Below are positions 34,178 to 42,049 of a stretch of DNA of 64,000 nt, one piece after another. The notes below the pieces were generated by a model. That model was not told the DNA's origin. It saw only the letters and a program-made list of their open reading frames with translations, and searched no databases. Origin of the DNA: Armatimonadota bacterium (GTDB lineage Bacteria; Armatimonadota; Fimbriimonadia; Fimbriimonadales; Fimbriimonadaceae). A program made the translations under genes and the position numbers. Position 1 is the stretch's first letter, and every line of letters starts with the position of its first letter. The stretch lies in the NCBI GenBank assembly GCA_029781035.1, contig JAKOXK010000060.1, positions 1 to 64,000 on the forward strand, given 5' to 3'.

Positions 34178-34995
34178 ACCGACTCCATCGAGTCGATCCG
34201 CGTGACGATGCACGTGGCGTTGTCACTGCCCCCACCGACCAGGGCTGCTCCAACGAGCTTCCATGCCGCCTCGCTCGGACCCCCTTCGCCGAGAATGCGC
34301 CCCAGATCCTCGTCGGAAACATGGTTGGTGACACCGTCGGAACAAAGCATGTAGACGTCGCCCTCACGGAGTGAAAACGTGAAGATGTCGGGCTCGGCGT
34401 CGTTCTCAGTTCCAATGGCTCGCGTCAACATGTGGCGGTTAGGGTGGGTCTCAGCTTGTTCACGGGCCATCACGCCGCCGCGGACCATGTCTTCAACCCA
34501 GGTGTGGTCCACCGTCAGCTGTTCGATGGCTTGCTCCCGTAGCCGGTAAATCCGTGAGTCGCCGACTTGGGCGATGTAGCCCTGGTCCTGCAGGAGGATC
34601 AGGGCGCTCAGGGTGGTCCCCATGCCACGACGGCTCGGCACGGCCCGAGCCACGTCGAGGACGAAGCGGTTCGCAGCCGCGACCGACGCGCGAAGCGCTG
34701 CCTCGGGCTCAATGCTCGGGTGGTTCAAGTAGACGTCAATAAAGGTCTTGGTCGCCAGTTCGCTCGCGATCTGGCCAGCCTCGTGTCCGCCCATGCCGTC
34801 GCATACGATGAATACAAGGCCCTTTGAAGCCAGTTGAGTCTCAGACTCGGTCAAGTAGTACTCGAATTTGTCTTCGTTGTTCTCTCGCACCCGCCCCAAG
34901 TCTGACTTGGCGCCCACCGTGATCCGCGGTCTGGTTTTGAGTTCGACCGTGGGCAGTAGTTGTGCGACTTCGTATTCGGCTGTGGTCTCTTCCAT
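34174..34995 (-). CDS. PP2C-type serine/threonine protein phosphatase
   Basis: 273 residues, PPM family. Metal-binding and core motifs: SDLGRVRENNEDKF, FIVCDGMGGHEAGQIAS, GMGTTLSALIL, AQVGDSRIYRLR, LTRAIGTE, YMLCSDGVTNHV, and GGGSDNATCIVTRI. It removes phosphate from Ser/Thr on kinase targets. The ATG at 34995 (MEETTAEYEV) is preferred; an upstream in-frame start would overlap the FHA gene. It lies directly downstream of the FHA-protein gene, a common Ser/Thr-kinase signalling neighbourhood, but no kinase gene is in the window. Confidence 0.92.
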   Translation of the reverse strand: MEETTAEYEVAQLLPTVELKTRPRITVGAKSDLGRVRENNEDKFEYYLTESETQLASKGLVFIVCDGMGGHEAGQIASELATKTFIDVYLNHPSIEPEAALRASVAAANRFVLDVARAVPSRRGMGTTLSALILLQDQGYIAQVGDSRIYRLREQAIEQLTVDHTWVEDMVRGGVMAREQAETHPNRHMLTRAIGTENDAEPDIFTFSLREGDVYMLCSDGVTNHVSDEDLGRILGEGGPSEAAWKLVGAALVGGGSDNATCIVTRIDSMESV

Positions 34996-35053
34996 GGGAT
35001 GCTTCAGCGTGTCGATGCAGGCGTCTCGCCCTTTGATTGGGGACGGACGGACA

Positions 35054-35956
35054 TTACCCTTTGAACCGGACTGTTGCGGTGATGCTCCCCAGCCGGATGA
35101 CATCGTCTTTGCCCAGTTTGGTCCGCATGTTCGCAGCGAGCTTGGCCTCGTTCAAGAGCGTTCCGTTCGTAGAACCTGTGTCCGTCAAGAAGACCCCTTC
35201 TTCCGTCACTTCGATCAGACCATGGGTACCGCTCACGTAAGGATCCTTGATGACAATGGCGTTGTCGTCACGTCGGCCGAACTTATGTTGGCCGATGGCG
35301 AGTGGGATCTCCCTGTCGGGCAGCACCAGTGTCGCGACGGACTCGTCAACAGTGGGCGCGACTGTGATTGCCGCCGTCCGACCAGACATGGCTTGCATCG
35401 TCTTCGACGACTCTCCGGGCAGAGACAAGGTCAGCTCAAAGCCGCCCAGCGAAATCCTGTCGCCGTTGTTGAGGGTTGACTTCTGGCCTTGGGCCAACGG
35501 TGAACCACCCACCTTGGTCCCGTTCGTCGAACCCACGTCTTCCACCGTGACCGTTCCACTTTCCAAAGTCAGCTGGCAGTGCCTTCGGCTGACCCGGGTG
35601 TCGTCGATCAAGATGTCACCGGCCCGGCCGATCACATTGAGGCCCGGCCTGAGCTGGTGCTCGCGACCGGTGGACTCCACGAGGACAGGGAGTTGGACGG
35701 CCGGAGCGCCGAACGCGTCTCCGTCCAGGGCCCTTTCGAAAATCAGGCCACAGTCGTTGCAGAACATGACGCCGGGCGGATTGAACGACTTGCAGACTGG
35801 GCACTGTACGGGCTTGATCGTTACCGTCGTGTTCAACGATGGGGCCGCACCCATAATCGTCTTGTTGGGGTCGGCTGCCGGTGCACCGGTCATGACTGTA
35901 CGGTTCGGATCGGCCACCGGCGGTGCGCCGAGCTGGGTGCGGTTCGGATCGGTCAT
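35054..35956 (-). CDS. zinc-ribbon protein with two FHA domains
   Basis: 300 residues. Residues 1-45 contain three spaced DPN[RK]T units with Thr7, Thr20 and Thr33, 13 apart. A zinc ribbon follows (Cys52/55/66/69). FHA 1 (~95-180) has VIGRAGDI, RVSRRHCQL, DVGSTNGTKV; FHA 2 (~215-300) has KFGRRDDNAI, YVSGTHGLIEV, DTGSTNGTLL. FHA domains bind phosphothreonine. The repeated Thr motif next to FHA domains resembles the logic of GarA/OdhI, where an N-terminal phosphothreonine docks on the protein's own FHA. An AGGA Shine-Dalgarno precedes the ATG. Confidence 0.9.
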   Translation of the reverse strand: MTDPNRTQLGAPPVADPNRTVMTGAPAADPNKTIMGAAPSLNTTVTIKPVQCPVCKSFNPPGVMFCNDCGLIFERALDGDAFGAPAVQLPVLVESTGREHQLRPGLNVIGRAGDILIDDTRVSRRHCQLTLESGTVTVEDVGSTNGTKVGGSPLAQGQKSTLNNGDRISLGGFELTLSLPGESSKTMQAMSGRTAAITVAPTVDESVATLVLPDREIPLAIGQHKFGRRDDNAIVIKDPYVSGTHGLIEVTEEGVFLTDTGSTNGTLLNEAKLAANMRTKLGKDDVIRLGSITATVRFKG

Positions 35957-36212
35957 CGTTATTCCTATTTTGGACGGAAGTGCAGCCAGGTATAGCTCAG
36001 TCGGACTTTATTGAACCGTCAATCTCCACCAAATGTCTGTCCTTTGGCGTATTTACAGTGACCAATTGCCAGGACCGGGCAAGTGCCGTGGCATAATGGG
36101 CACGTTACGCTTCGAGTCAGTCTGTCCTCGTCGCCAGGATTACCGTTCCCGGCTTGCCAGACCACGAACCGCAACGGCACCGCGGAGTCCGAATCCGCGA
36201 TCAGGAACAGAC

Positions 36213-36569
36213 ATGGCTATCAAGTCACTCTATGTCGGCAACCTGCCGTACTCCGTCACCGAGTCGGCACTGACCGAGCTATTCGCAGCCTATGGCGGGT
36301 CGAACGCCCGAATCGTCGAGGGCCGAGGCTTTGGCTTCATCGACGTTGACGAAGATCAAATGGAGGCTGCGATCGAAGCCACCAATGCCAAGCCCTTTGG
36401 AGGGCGGACCCTGACGGTCAACGAGGCACGACCGCGCGAGCCACGACAAGGTGGTGGCGGTGGCGGCGGTGGCCGGTTTGGCGGCGGTGGTGGCGGCGGC
36501 GGTCGCTACGGCGGCGGCGGCGGCGGTGGCCGCGACCGCGACCGCGGTGGACGCGGCGGCCGCTGGTAA
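36213..36569 (+). CDS. RRM-type RNA-binding protein with glycine-rich tail
   Basis: 118 residues. One RRM fold (1-78) with RNP2 LYVGNL and RNP1 RGFGFIDV, then a Gly/Arg tail (GGGG runs, RGG-like) of ~40 residues. The family binds single-stranded RNA, often in cold response. ATG 36213 is decided by AGGA 7 nt upstream and by the RRM start; a longer in-frame start at 36033 is rejected because it adds a non-homologous Arg/Pro run. The ~250-nt upstream region is gene-free and may be a regulated leader. It is followed by a good terminator. Confidence 0.9.
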   Translation: MAIKSLYVGNLPYSVTESALTELFAAYGGSNARIVEGRGFGFIDVDEDQMEAAIEATNAKPFGGRTLTVNEARPREPRQGGGGGGGGRFGGGGGGGGRYGGGGGGGRDRDRGGRGGRW

Positions 36570-36589
36570 GCAACAACGGCTCCGAAACG

Positions 36590-36630
36590 AATGGCCCTCT
36601 CGCTTGATGCAGAGGGCCATTTCTCTTTGT
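36590..36630 (+). terminator. Rho-independent-like terminator after the RRM gene
   Basis: AATGGCCCTCT (36590-36600) pairs with AGAGGGCCATT (36611-36621) around a 10-nt loop, followed by a T-rich run (TTCTCTTTGT). It is the most convincing terminator in the window. Confidence 0.8.
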
Positions 36631-36635
36631 CTGGG

Positions 36636-36641
36636 TAAAGT
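36636..36641 (+). promoter_or_regulatory. -10 box (TAAAGT) of dps
   Basis: TAAAGT is followed by six bases and the ATG at 36648. Confidence 0.55.
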
Positions 36642-36647
36642 GGCGCC

Positions 36648-37280
36648 ATGAGCGTCAAACAAGTCACTGAGGGCCTTTCCGGAGTCTTGGCCGACACTTA
36701 CGTACTCTTCGCAAAGACACAAAACTATCACTGGAACGTCGTAGGGCCGCAGTTTCATGCTCTTCATGTCATGTTCGAAGAGCAGTACAACGAACTGTTC
36801 TTGGCGATCGACGAAGTGGCTGAGCGCATCCGTCAGCTTGGCTCCAAAACCCCAGGGACTTTGGCGGACTTCCTCAAGCTGAGCGTCGTTTCCGAGGTCT
36901 CTGCTACCTCGGCCGCCAACATGGTCGCCGATCTTGCCTCTTGTAACCAGAAGGTCGCGGAGCGCGCTGGCACTTGCCTCAAATACGCCGTTGAAGCGGG
37001 AGACGATGGCACGCAGGACCTGATGATCCGTCGCATGGCGGCTCACGAGAAAGCGTCCTGGATGTTGCGCGCGACTCTTGGCGATGAACCCCGGGAGGCG
37101 AGCTCGCCCGTCGCGGCGCCTGCCCGTCCGAGCAAAATCGCCAAAACCAAGAAGCCCAAGGGCGCCAAGAGTGCCAAATCCACAGCCATGCCGGTTGCGG
37201 TAGCTTCCACCCCGACGAAGGGCGCATCGACGAAACCACCCAAGTCGGCAAAGAAGAAAGGCCGCGTCGCGATGGGCTAG
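36648..37280 (+). CDS. dps: Dps ferritin with basic C-terminal tail
   Basis: DNA protection during starvation: iron oxidation and DNA compaction. The ferritin-like core (1-150) has the inter-subunit ferroxidase residues His28, Asp55 and Glu59 with the expected spacing of 27 and 4 (NYHWNVVG and IDEVAER). It is followed by a ~60-residue tail rich in Lys, Ala, Pro and Ser (KTKKPKGAKSAK, KPPKSAKKKG). Standard Dps is ~160-170 residues, so the tail is an extension likely to bind DNA, as the C-terminal tail of mycobacterial Dps does. Confidence 0.92.
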   Translation: MSVKQVTEGLSGVLADTYVLFAKTQNYHWNVVGPQFHALHVMFEEQYNELFLAIDEVAERIRQLGSKTPGTLADFLKLSVVSEVSATSAANMVADLASCNQKVAERAGTCLKYAVEAGDDGTQDLMIRRMAAHEKASWMLRATLGDEPREASSPVAAPARPSKIAKTKKPKGAKSAKSTAMPVAVASTPTKGASTKPPKSAKKKGRVAMG

Positions 37281-37300
37281 TACCCCGTCCGGGCCAGTGG

Positions 37301-37306
37301 TAACGT
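37301..37306 (+). promoter_or_regulatory. -10 box (TAACGT) of the M14 peptidase gene
   Basis: TAACGT is 7 nt before the ATG at 37314. The box overlaps a GTG at 37305, which argues against that earlier start. Confidence 0.55.
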
Positions 37307-37313
37307 GGATTCA

Positions 37314-39017
37314 ATGGCCGCAGTCCAATTTGACCGCTACTATCGGTACAACGAGCTAACGGCGCTGTTGCGGGCGTATGCCGAGGAGAACCCCGGGATT
37401 GTTGCCCTTGAGAGCATTGGCAAGAGTCATGAAGGACGCGACATTTGGCTCGTGACCGTCACTAACTTGTCGTCCGGCCCGGCTTGCGACAAACCGGCGT
37501 TCTGGTGCGACGGCAACATACACGCCAGTGAAGTGAGTGCCAGTACCGCCGTGATCATGGTCCTTCACAAACTCGTCGAAGGACACAGGGCAGGAGACGA
37601 CGAGACAAAGCGGTTGCTGCATGAGCGCGCGTTCTACCTTGTGCCTCGGTTCAACCCGGATGGGGCTGAGTGGGCTCTCGCCGACACTCCCAGGATCATC
37701 CGGAGTTCGACGCGTCCCTATCCCTACGATGAAGACGACTTCTATGGCCTCGAGCGCCAAGACATCGATGGAGACGGACGCATCCTCAGCATCCGCGTGA
37801 AAGACCCTAACGGGCCATGGAAGGTCGCCGAAGAGGAACCGCGGCTCCTCAAGAAACGGGAGCCCGGGGAAAACGGTGGCACTTACTACCGCGTCGTGCC
37901 TGAAGGTCTGTTCCACAACTTCGACGAGATGACCATCCGGTCACGAAAGATGAAACAGGGCCTGGACTTGAACCGAAACTTCCCAAGCGCCTGGAGGCTC
38001 GAGAACGAGCAATACGGCGCTGGCCCCTATCCCACAAGCGAGCCAGAGGTTCGGGCCGTCGTGCAAGCGATCGTGGATCGACCCAACATCTGTGGCGGGA
38101 TCAGCTTCCACACGTTTGCCGGAGTCCTCCTGCGGCCGCCGAGCCGGATGCCCGACGACGACATCCCACCCGAGGATCTCTGGGCGTACAAGACACTGGG
38201 CGACGCCGGCCACAGGATGACGGGCTATCCTGCCATCAGCAACTTCCATGAGTTCAAGTACCACCCCAAAGAGGTCATCACGGGAGTGTTCGACGATTGG
38301 ATGTACGAGCACCGAGGGATTCATGCTTGGACGGTCGAGATCTGGTCGCCTCAACGACAGGCCGGTATCACCGATTACAAGTACATCGATTGGTTCCGTG
38401 AGCATCCGTTCGAGGACGACCTCAAACTACTGAAGTGGTCCGACGAAAAGCTGGCCGGCAAAGGCTACGAAGACTGGAGGCCCTATCAGCATCCCCAATT
38501 GGGCGAAGTCGAAATCGGTGGATGGGATCCGCACTTCGCTTTCCGCAATCCACCTCCGGACTTCCTGGAGGCCGAGGTCGGCCCATTGGCGGACTGGGCG
38601 ATCTGGCACGCAGGCACTGGGCCACGGCTTGAGTTGCGCGAGACCAAGGTCGAGTTGCATGGGGACACAGCCAGAATCCGAGTCGCCGTCCACAATACGG
38701 GTTGGTTGCCGACGAGCGTGACGAAGATGGCCGAGGACAAGAAACTGTGCCGAGGAGTCGTGGGTGAGATCGTCAAGACCGGAGAGGCGCCCGATACCGT
38801 AGGCCCGGCACCGGCCTGGCTCGTTTCAGGATCGTTGCGCGACGTGCAAGGCCAACTGACGGGATGGAGCCACGTTCCCACGAGTGGGTTTGGCTGGCAC
38901 ATGGACGCGACCGAAGATGTCGCAGTCTTCGACTGGGTCGTCGCCGCACCGGGTGAATACGAGATCACGGTCAAGCACGAACGGGCCGGCACGGTCCGGA
39001 CGACACTCCGGGTCTAG
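37314..39017 (+). CDS. M14 family zinc carboxypeptidase
   Basis: 567 residues. Zinc ligands His70 and Glu73 (NIHASEVS) and His266 (ISFHTFAG), and catalytic Glu342 (HAWTVEIWSP) are present. An Asp-rich loop (YDEDDF...DIDGDGR) may bind calcium. Residues ~430-567 form a separate beta-rich domain (RIRVAVHNTGWLPTSVTK, EYEITVKHERAG). No signal peptide is seen, so it looks cytoplasmic or exported by another route. Start is ATG 37314, supported by its -10 box; substrate unknown. Confidence 0.9.
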   Translation: MAAVQFDRYYRYNELTALLRAYAEENPGIVALESIGKSHEGRDIWLVTVTNLSSGPACDKPAFWCDGNIHASEVSASTAVIMVLHKLVEGHRAGDDETKRLLHERAFYLVPRFNPDGAEWALADTPRIIRSSTRPYPYDEDDFYGLERQDIDGDGRILSIRVKDPNGPWKVAEEEPRLLKKREPGENGGTYYRVVPEGLFHNFDEMTIRSRKMKQGLDLNRNFPSAWRLENEQYGAGPYPTSEPEVRAVVQAIVDRPNICGGISFHTFAGVLLRPPSRMPDDDIPPEDLWAYKTLGDAGHRMTGYPAISNFHEFKYHPKEVITGVFDDWMYEHRGIHAWTVEIWSPQRQAGITDYKYIDWFREHPFEDDLKLLKWSDEKLAGKGYEDWRPYQHPQLGEVEIGGWDPHFAFRNPPPDFLEAEVGPLADWAIWHAGTGPRLELRETKVELHGDTARIRVAVHNTGWLPTSVTKMAEDKKLCRGVVGEIVKTGEAPDTVGPAPAWLVSGSLRDVQGQLTGWSHVPTSGFGWHMDATEDVAVFDWVVAAPGEYEITVKHERAGTVRTTLRV

Positions 39018-39023
39018 CCGCCC

Positions 39024-39029
39024 TGTAAT
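39024..39029 (+). promoter_or_regulatory. -10 box (TGTAAT) of the 39036 gene
   Basis: TGTAAT is followed by six bases and the ATG at 39036. Confidence 0.45.
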
Positions 39030-39035
39030 GGTCGA

Positions 39036-39512
39036 ATGTCCCGCCTTTGGATGAGCGTCATCGCGGTACAGGGATCGACTGTTTTGTCGATGGTGGTGTG
39101 GATCCTTGCACCCTTCCTGATGTGGAAGGCACTAGGCGTGACTTGGGTGGTCTTCTGGCTCGTTCCTTCGGCACTCTTCGTGTTCTTCGCCGCCCAAAGA
39201 GGCATGAGTTTGCCTGCAGGGTCGCATCGAATCCGCACCAAGGCGACTCCCATTGTTGGGAAACATGACCCCCTTCCCGGCGTGCCTCAGGCAGACCAAC
39301 CCTCGGGTTGGACGGTCGTGGCCCTTTCAGCCATGAGTTGGATCGTCGCCCTTGAGTTCGCCATCATCGTGATGGTGCAGTGTGCCATGTGGATCGCGCT
39401 CGGCGCAGTCCTCCTGGGTCCATGGGGAGTCGTACCTGGAGGCATCCTGAGTGCCGTTCAGATGTTGATGCTCTTCGACAGTCGGCGAGACAGACCAGGC
39501 GTCCCGAACTAG
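39036..39512 (+). CDS. integral membrane protein
   Basis: 158 residues with about four hydrophobic segments (VLSMVVWILAPFLMW, VVFWLVPSALFVFFAA, TVVALSAMSWIVALEFAIIVMVQCAMWI, VVPGGILSAVQMLM) and a ~35-residue polar loop with basic residues. No family is recognised. It starts directly after the M14 peptidase gene (18 nt) and is convergent with the HNH gene at 39517. Confidence 0.7.
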   Translation: MSRLWMSVIAVQGSTVLSMVVWILAPFLMWKALGVTWVVFWLVPSALFVFFAAQRGMSLPAGSHRIRTKATPIVGKHDPLPGVPQADQPSGWTVVALSAMSWIVALEFAIIVMVQCAMWIALGAVLLGPWGVVPGGILSAVQMLMLFDSRRDRPGVPN

Positions 39513-39516
39513 ACGC

Positions 39517-39915
39517 TCATGAACTGAAATGGTCGACGCCGACGTTGGCGTGGCATGCTTGGCAGACGACCTCGCAGTTGGAGACTTTGTCTGGGTCACC
39601 GAAAGTCGACGCCTTCTTGCGATGGAAGACGGCGGACGACATGGATACTCGCGACGGACACCGGGTCAGGTAGTGGGTCGCGCACGCGTCCCTTTTGCAC
39701 TCACACCGGCCGCCACTCCGGGCGAACGCCTCAGCCTTAGTTTCTTCAGAGAAAGCCACGATGTCAATTGACGGGAGCTTGTTGCTTGAAGGTTCACCGC
39801 ACACATGACAGTTTTCCACCCGTTTTTCACGCACTCTATTGGCCAGATTCGAAGTGTCGTCAGGCTCGCCTCGGAGGCAACTCAGCCGCTCTTGGATCAG
39901 ACCCAGTGGTTCCAC
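39517..39915 (-). CDS. HNH nuclease-like protein
   Basis: 132 residues. A CHVCGEP pair near residue 35 is followed by an HNH core: FARSGGRCECKRDAC, SAVFHRKKAS, and NCEVVCQACHANVG. The spacing of CxC/C, FHRK and CxxCH matches stand-alone HNH nucleases. The GTG start at 39915 lacks a clear ribosome site, so the true start may be further in. It is convergent with the 39036 membrane protein and divergent from 39960. Confidence 0.75.
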   Translation of the reverse strand: MEPLGLIQERLSCLRGEPDDTSNLANRVREKRVENCHVCGEPSSNKLPSIDIVAFSEETKAEAFARSGGRCECKRDACATHYLTRCPSRVSMSSAVFHRKKASTFGDPDKVSNCEVVCQACHANVGVDHFSS

Positions 39916-39959
39916 CTGAACTCACGTTGGGACAGCCGACGTCAAAAGAAATGGTAGCC

Positions 39960-40199
39960 ATGAGAAACTCCGCGTTCCGGCGCCGGCAACAAGCCAAGAG
40001 AAAAAGATGGGCGCGCGAAATCGTCTCACGATGGCAGGATGTAGACAGTTCCCGGGGCCGACGCGAGGTCGGGCGTGTGGCGCGCTCCCACACGTTCTGT
40101 GGCTGTCTGTCTTGCCGCTGGCCAAAGCTTGCAAGCATCCCGACTCTCCAGCGTCGCCGTAGTGACGACGCCGATTGGGATCAGGTCTTTGACGGCTGA
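39960..40199 (+). CDS. small basic Cys-containing conserved protein
   Basis: 79 residues. A strongly basic start (FRRRQQAKRKRWAREIV), an R-rich centre, and a C-terminal HTFCGCLSC motif followed by LQRRR. This general layout, Arg/Lys-rich helix then H...CxCxxC, matches short conserved proteins of unknown function seen in many bacterial groups, usually ending CSCWMCGNPR-like. Here the last element is altered (CLSCRWPK). I prefer the ATG at 39960; 39951 and 39768 are in frame too. Confidence 0.6.
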   Translation: MRNSAFRRRQQAKRKRWAREIVSRWQDVDSSRGRREVGRVARSHTFCGCLSCRWPKLASIPTLQRRRSDDADWDQVFDG

Positions 40200-40409
40200 T
40201 CGATCGGGAGCGACAGAAGGCGGCGGTACACCGCAGCCCGCGTCCTGAGTACCGTGCCGGGCCCCGAATCAGCCTGTCGTGTCAGACCTCGGTCGTTCGC
40301 GGACTGCGACGGTCGTGGACGGCGATGCGTCGACCCGAAGTCGAAGCGAGCCCCCTCGGTCGGCCCGAGTTCACTCAACTTTCGAAGTCTGAATCCGCAA
40401 TCTCTATTC

Positions 40410-40415
40410 CATAAT
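40410..40415 (+). promoter_or_regulatory. candidate -10 box (CATAAT) of the PEP-CTERM gene
   Basis: CATAAT lies 29 nt before the ATG at 40445, in a locally AT-rich patch. A purine-rich AGAGGAAA lies directly before the start. Confidence 0.4.
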
Positions 40416-40444
40416 GGAGTATCGCTTTGGAGCATGAGAGGAAA

Positions 40445-41230
40445 ATGAACATCAACAAGATTGGTTTGGCGGTAATTGCCTCAGTATTGACCGTCGTGGC
40501 CCACGGACAGGGATTTGCCTACGGTATCGACAGCGGCAACGGGCTCTACAAGGTCGACCTGTCCACCGCGAGCTCGACCTTTATCGGTACCGTCAACGGG
40601 AACGGTGCAGTCTACGAGTCACTCGGTCTCGACTCGGCCGGCGTCCTTTATGGCGCCACCGTCGCCGGCGACCTGTTCTCGATCAACACAACAAGCGGGG
40701 TCGGCACCTACATCGGTACGACCGGACTCGGCGACATCGAGGGAATGGACTGGGACGCAGCATCGGGCCGGATGCTCGTTAGCGACTTCAGCGGGACGCC
40801 CTCTGTCTACTCGGTCAACCTTTCCAACGCGACCGTTCAACTCTTGCAGACGGCGACCTCCTCGGGTTCCGTGATCCGTTCATTGGCGACGCGCTCGTCC
40901 GGGTCACTGCTAGACGTCCGATTGGACACCGGCAACCAAGGTGACATCCATGGCTCGTATGACCTGGCGTCCGGCGCTTTCGGCACGGTCGGCACAGTGA
41001 CGACAAGCATCTTGGCGATGGACTACGGCACCAACGGCGGCCTCTACGGCCTCACGTCCACGGGCGACCTCGTCTCGATCAACCCTGGGAACGGGGCTGT
41101 CCAAACGATCGGCACGGCCAACGCCGGCAGCTTTTTCCTCGGCATGGCGACCGTGCCCGAACCAGCCTCGCTTTGGATACTGGGAGGCGGAGTAGCGGCT
41201 CTCGTTCGCAGAAAGAAGCGTCTCTCCTAG
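40445..41230 (+). CDS. PEP-CTERM sorted exported protein
   Basis: 261 residues. N-terminal signal peptide (MNINKIGLAVIASVLTVVAHG), then a beta-propeller-like body with regular repeats (GNGLYKVDLSTASSTFIGTV, GDLFSINTTSGVGTYIG, GDLVSINPGNGAVQTIG), about 40 residues apart. The C-terminus is a PEP-CTERM signal: VPEPASLWILGGG, a hydrophobic segment and the RRKKR tail, which an exosortase would cleave for surface anchoring. No exosortase is in the window. The repeats suggest a small surface or secreted propeller of unknown ligand. Confidence 0.9.
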   Translation: MNINKIGLAVIASVLTVVAHGQGFAYGIDSGNGLYKVDLSTASSTFIGTVNGNGAVYESLGLDSAGVLYGATVAGDLFSINTTSGVGTYIGTTGLGDIEGMDWDAASGRMLVSDFSGTPSVYSVNLSNATVQLLQTATSSGSVIRSLATRSSGSLLDVRLDTGNQGDIHGSYDLASGAFGTVGTVTTSILAMDYGTNGGLYGLTSTGDLVSINPGNGAVQTIGTANAGSFFLGMATVPEPASLWILGGGVAALVRRKKRLS

Positions 41231-41242
41231 TCCTCAGACTGT

Positions 41243-41274
41243 GTGCAGGACAGCTCCGACAAAGCGTCCTGCAC
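41243..41274 (+). terminator. hairpin after the PEP-CTERM gene
   Basis: GTGCAGGAC (41243-41251) and GTCCTGCAC (41266-41274) form a perfect 9-bp stem with a 14-nt loop, just after the stop. No U-tract follows. Confidence 0.55.
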
Positions 41275-41315
41275 CCTTGATCCCGGCCAGCCCGGTCGAC
41301 GCTCTTGAGCCACGG

Positions 41316-41321
41316 TAACCT
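41316..41321 (+). promoter_or_regulatory. -10 box (TAACCT) of the 41331 gene
   Basis: TAACCT is 9 nt before the ATG at 41331. Confidence 0.5.
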
Positions 41322-41330
41322 GCGGCCACC

Positions 41331-41816
41331 ATGCGTAAGGAGAAGCTTATTCTGCTGATCCTCCTCGTGGGGATCCTGCTGGTCTTCGTCGAAGCTCGGT
41401 ACTTGCACTCAGGGATCCTATCGAAGAAACCCTTCGCGTGGGGGTCCACGATCACACTGCCGCTGATGGCCCTGGCGTGTCTGTTCGGGTTTGGCAAGTC
41501 CCGTCCCTTGCGGACAGCCGCCATAGTCCTGTTCGTTGTCGGGGGCCTGAGCGGCTTGGTGGGCACGTACTTCCACACCGACGGACTGAAGCTGAGCCGC
41601 ATCACCATGCTCGCGGGAACGAAGCCGGAAAAGGAAGAGAACAAGGAGGGCCGGGTCGAGCGGAGGGAGGAGAGCGAGGAACGAGAAAACGCCTCCGGCG
41701 AGAAGAAGGAGGAGGAGGAGCCGCCCCCGCCACTGGTCGCGCTGAGTGTGACCGGCCTGGCGCTGCTCGGCCTCGTCCTGCTCTGGCCGGAGAAGCCGGG
41801 CGCGAACGAAGCGTGA
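41331..41816 (+). CDS. membrane protein with an acidic linker
   Basis: 161 residues. Three hydrophobic segments in the first ~85 residues (LILLILLVGILLVFV, ITLPLMALACLFGF, TAAIVLFVVGGLSGLVGTYF), then a charged linker of ~35 residues dominated by Glu, Lys and Arg (EKEENKEGRVERREESEERE), and a final hydrophobic segment (LVALSVTGLALLGLVLLW). No domain recognised. The linker probably lies in one aqueous compartment and may bind a partner. Confidence 0.75.
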   Translation: MRKEKLILLILLVGILLVFVEARYLHSGILSKKPFAWGSTITLPLMALACLFGFGKSRPLRTAAIVLFVVGGLSGLVGTYFHTDGLKLSRITMLAGTKPEKEENKEGRVERREESEERENASGEKKEEEEPPPPLVALSVTGLALLGLVLLWPEKPGANEA

Positions 41817-41877
41817 CGGCGTCGTTGGCTCTGCGCACTACACCGTGTGAAGAGCAACGTAGTGGATGGCGCGGTTC

Positions 41878-41901
41878 TGGGCCAAGCACACGTTTGGCCC
41901 A
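41878..41901. terminator. hairpin after the 41331 gene
   Basis: TGGGCCAA (41878-41885) and TTGGCCCA (41894-41901) form an 8-bp stem with an 8-nt loop, 62 nt after the stop. No U-tract. Confidence 0.4.
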
Positions 41902-42010
41902 TCCCTGTCTGAGTCTCAGGCCTGCCTTCGCCAGCTTCTCGGGGGCACAAATTCCTTATCTTTTGTCCAAAACGGAACGGGCCCCTGGGCTCGTGTCTTC
42001 AAGGGTTGTC

Positions 42011-42034
42011 GGTCAGGAGGTCGACCTCTTGACC
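42011..42034. promoter_or_regulatory. 24-nt near-perfect palindrome upstream of the propeller gene
   Basis: GGTCAGGAGGTCGACCTCTTGACC is self-complementary except for one G-T position on each side of the centre, and ends 15 nt before the ATG at 42050. It could be an operator or, in RNA, a hairpin with a G-U pair that would cover the ribosome entry region. Confidence 0.55.
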
Positions 42035-42049
42035 GCACAGGACACTCCC

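Noticed and set aside
36033-36212. In-frame N-terminal extension of the RRM protein.
   Set aside because: It is an Arg/Pro/Ser run without homology, and the AGGA ribosome site supports ATG 36213.
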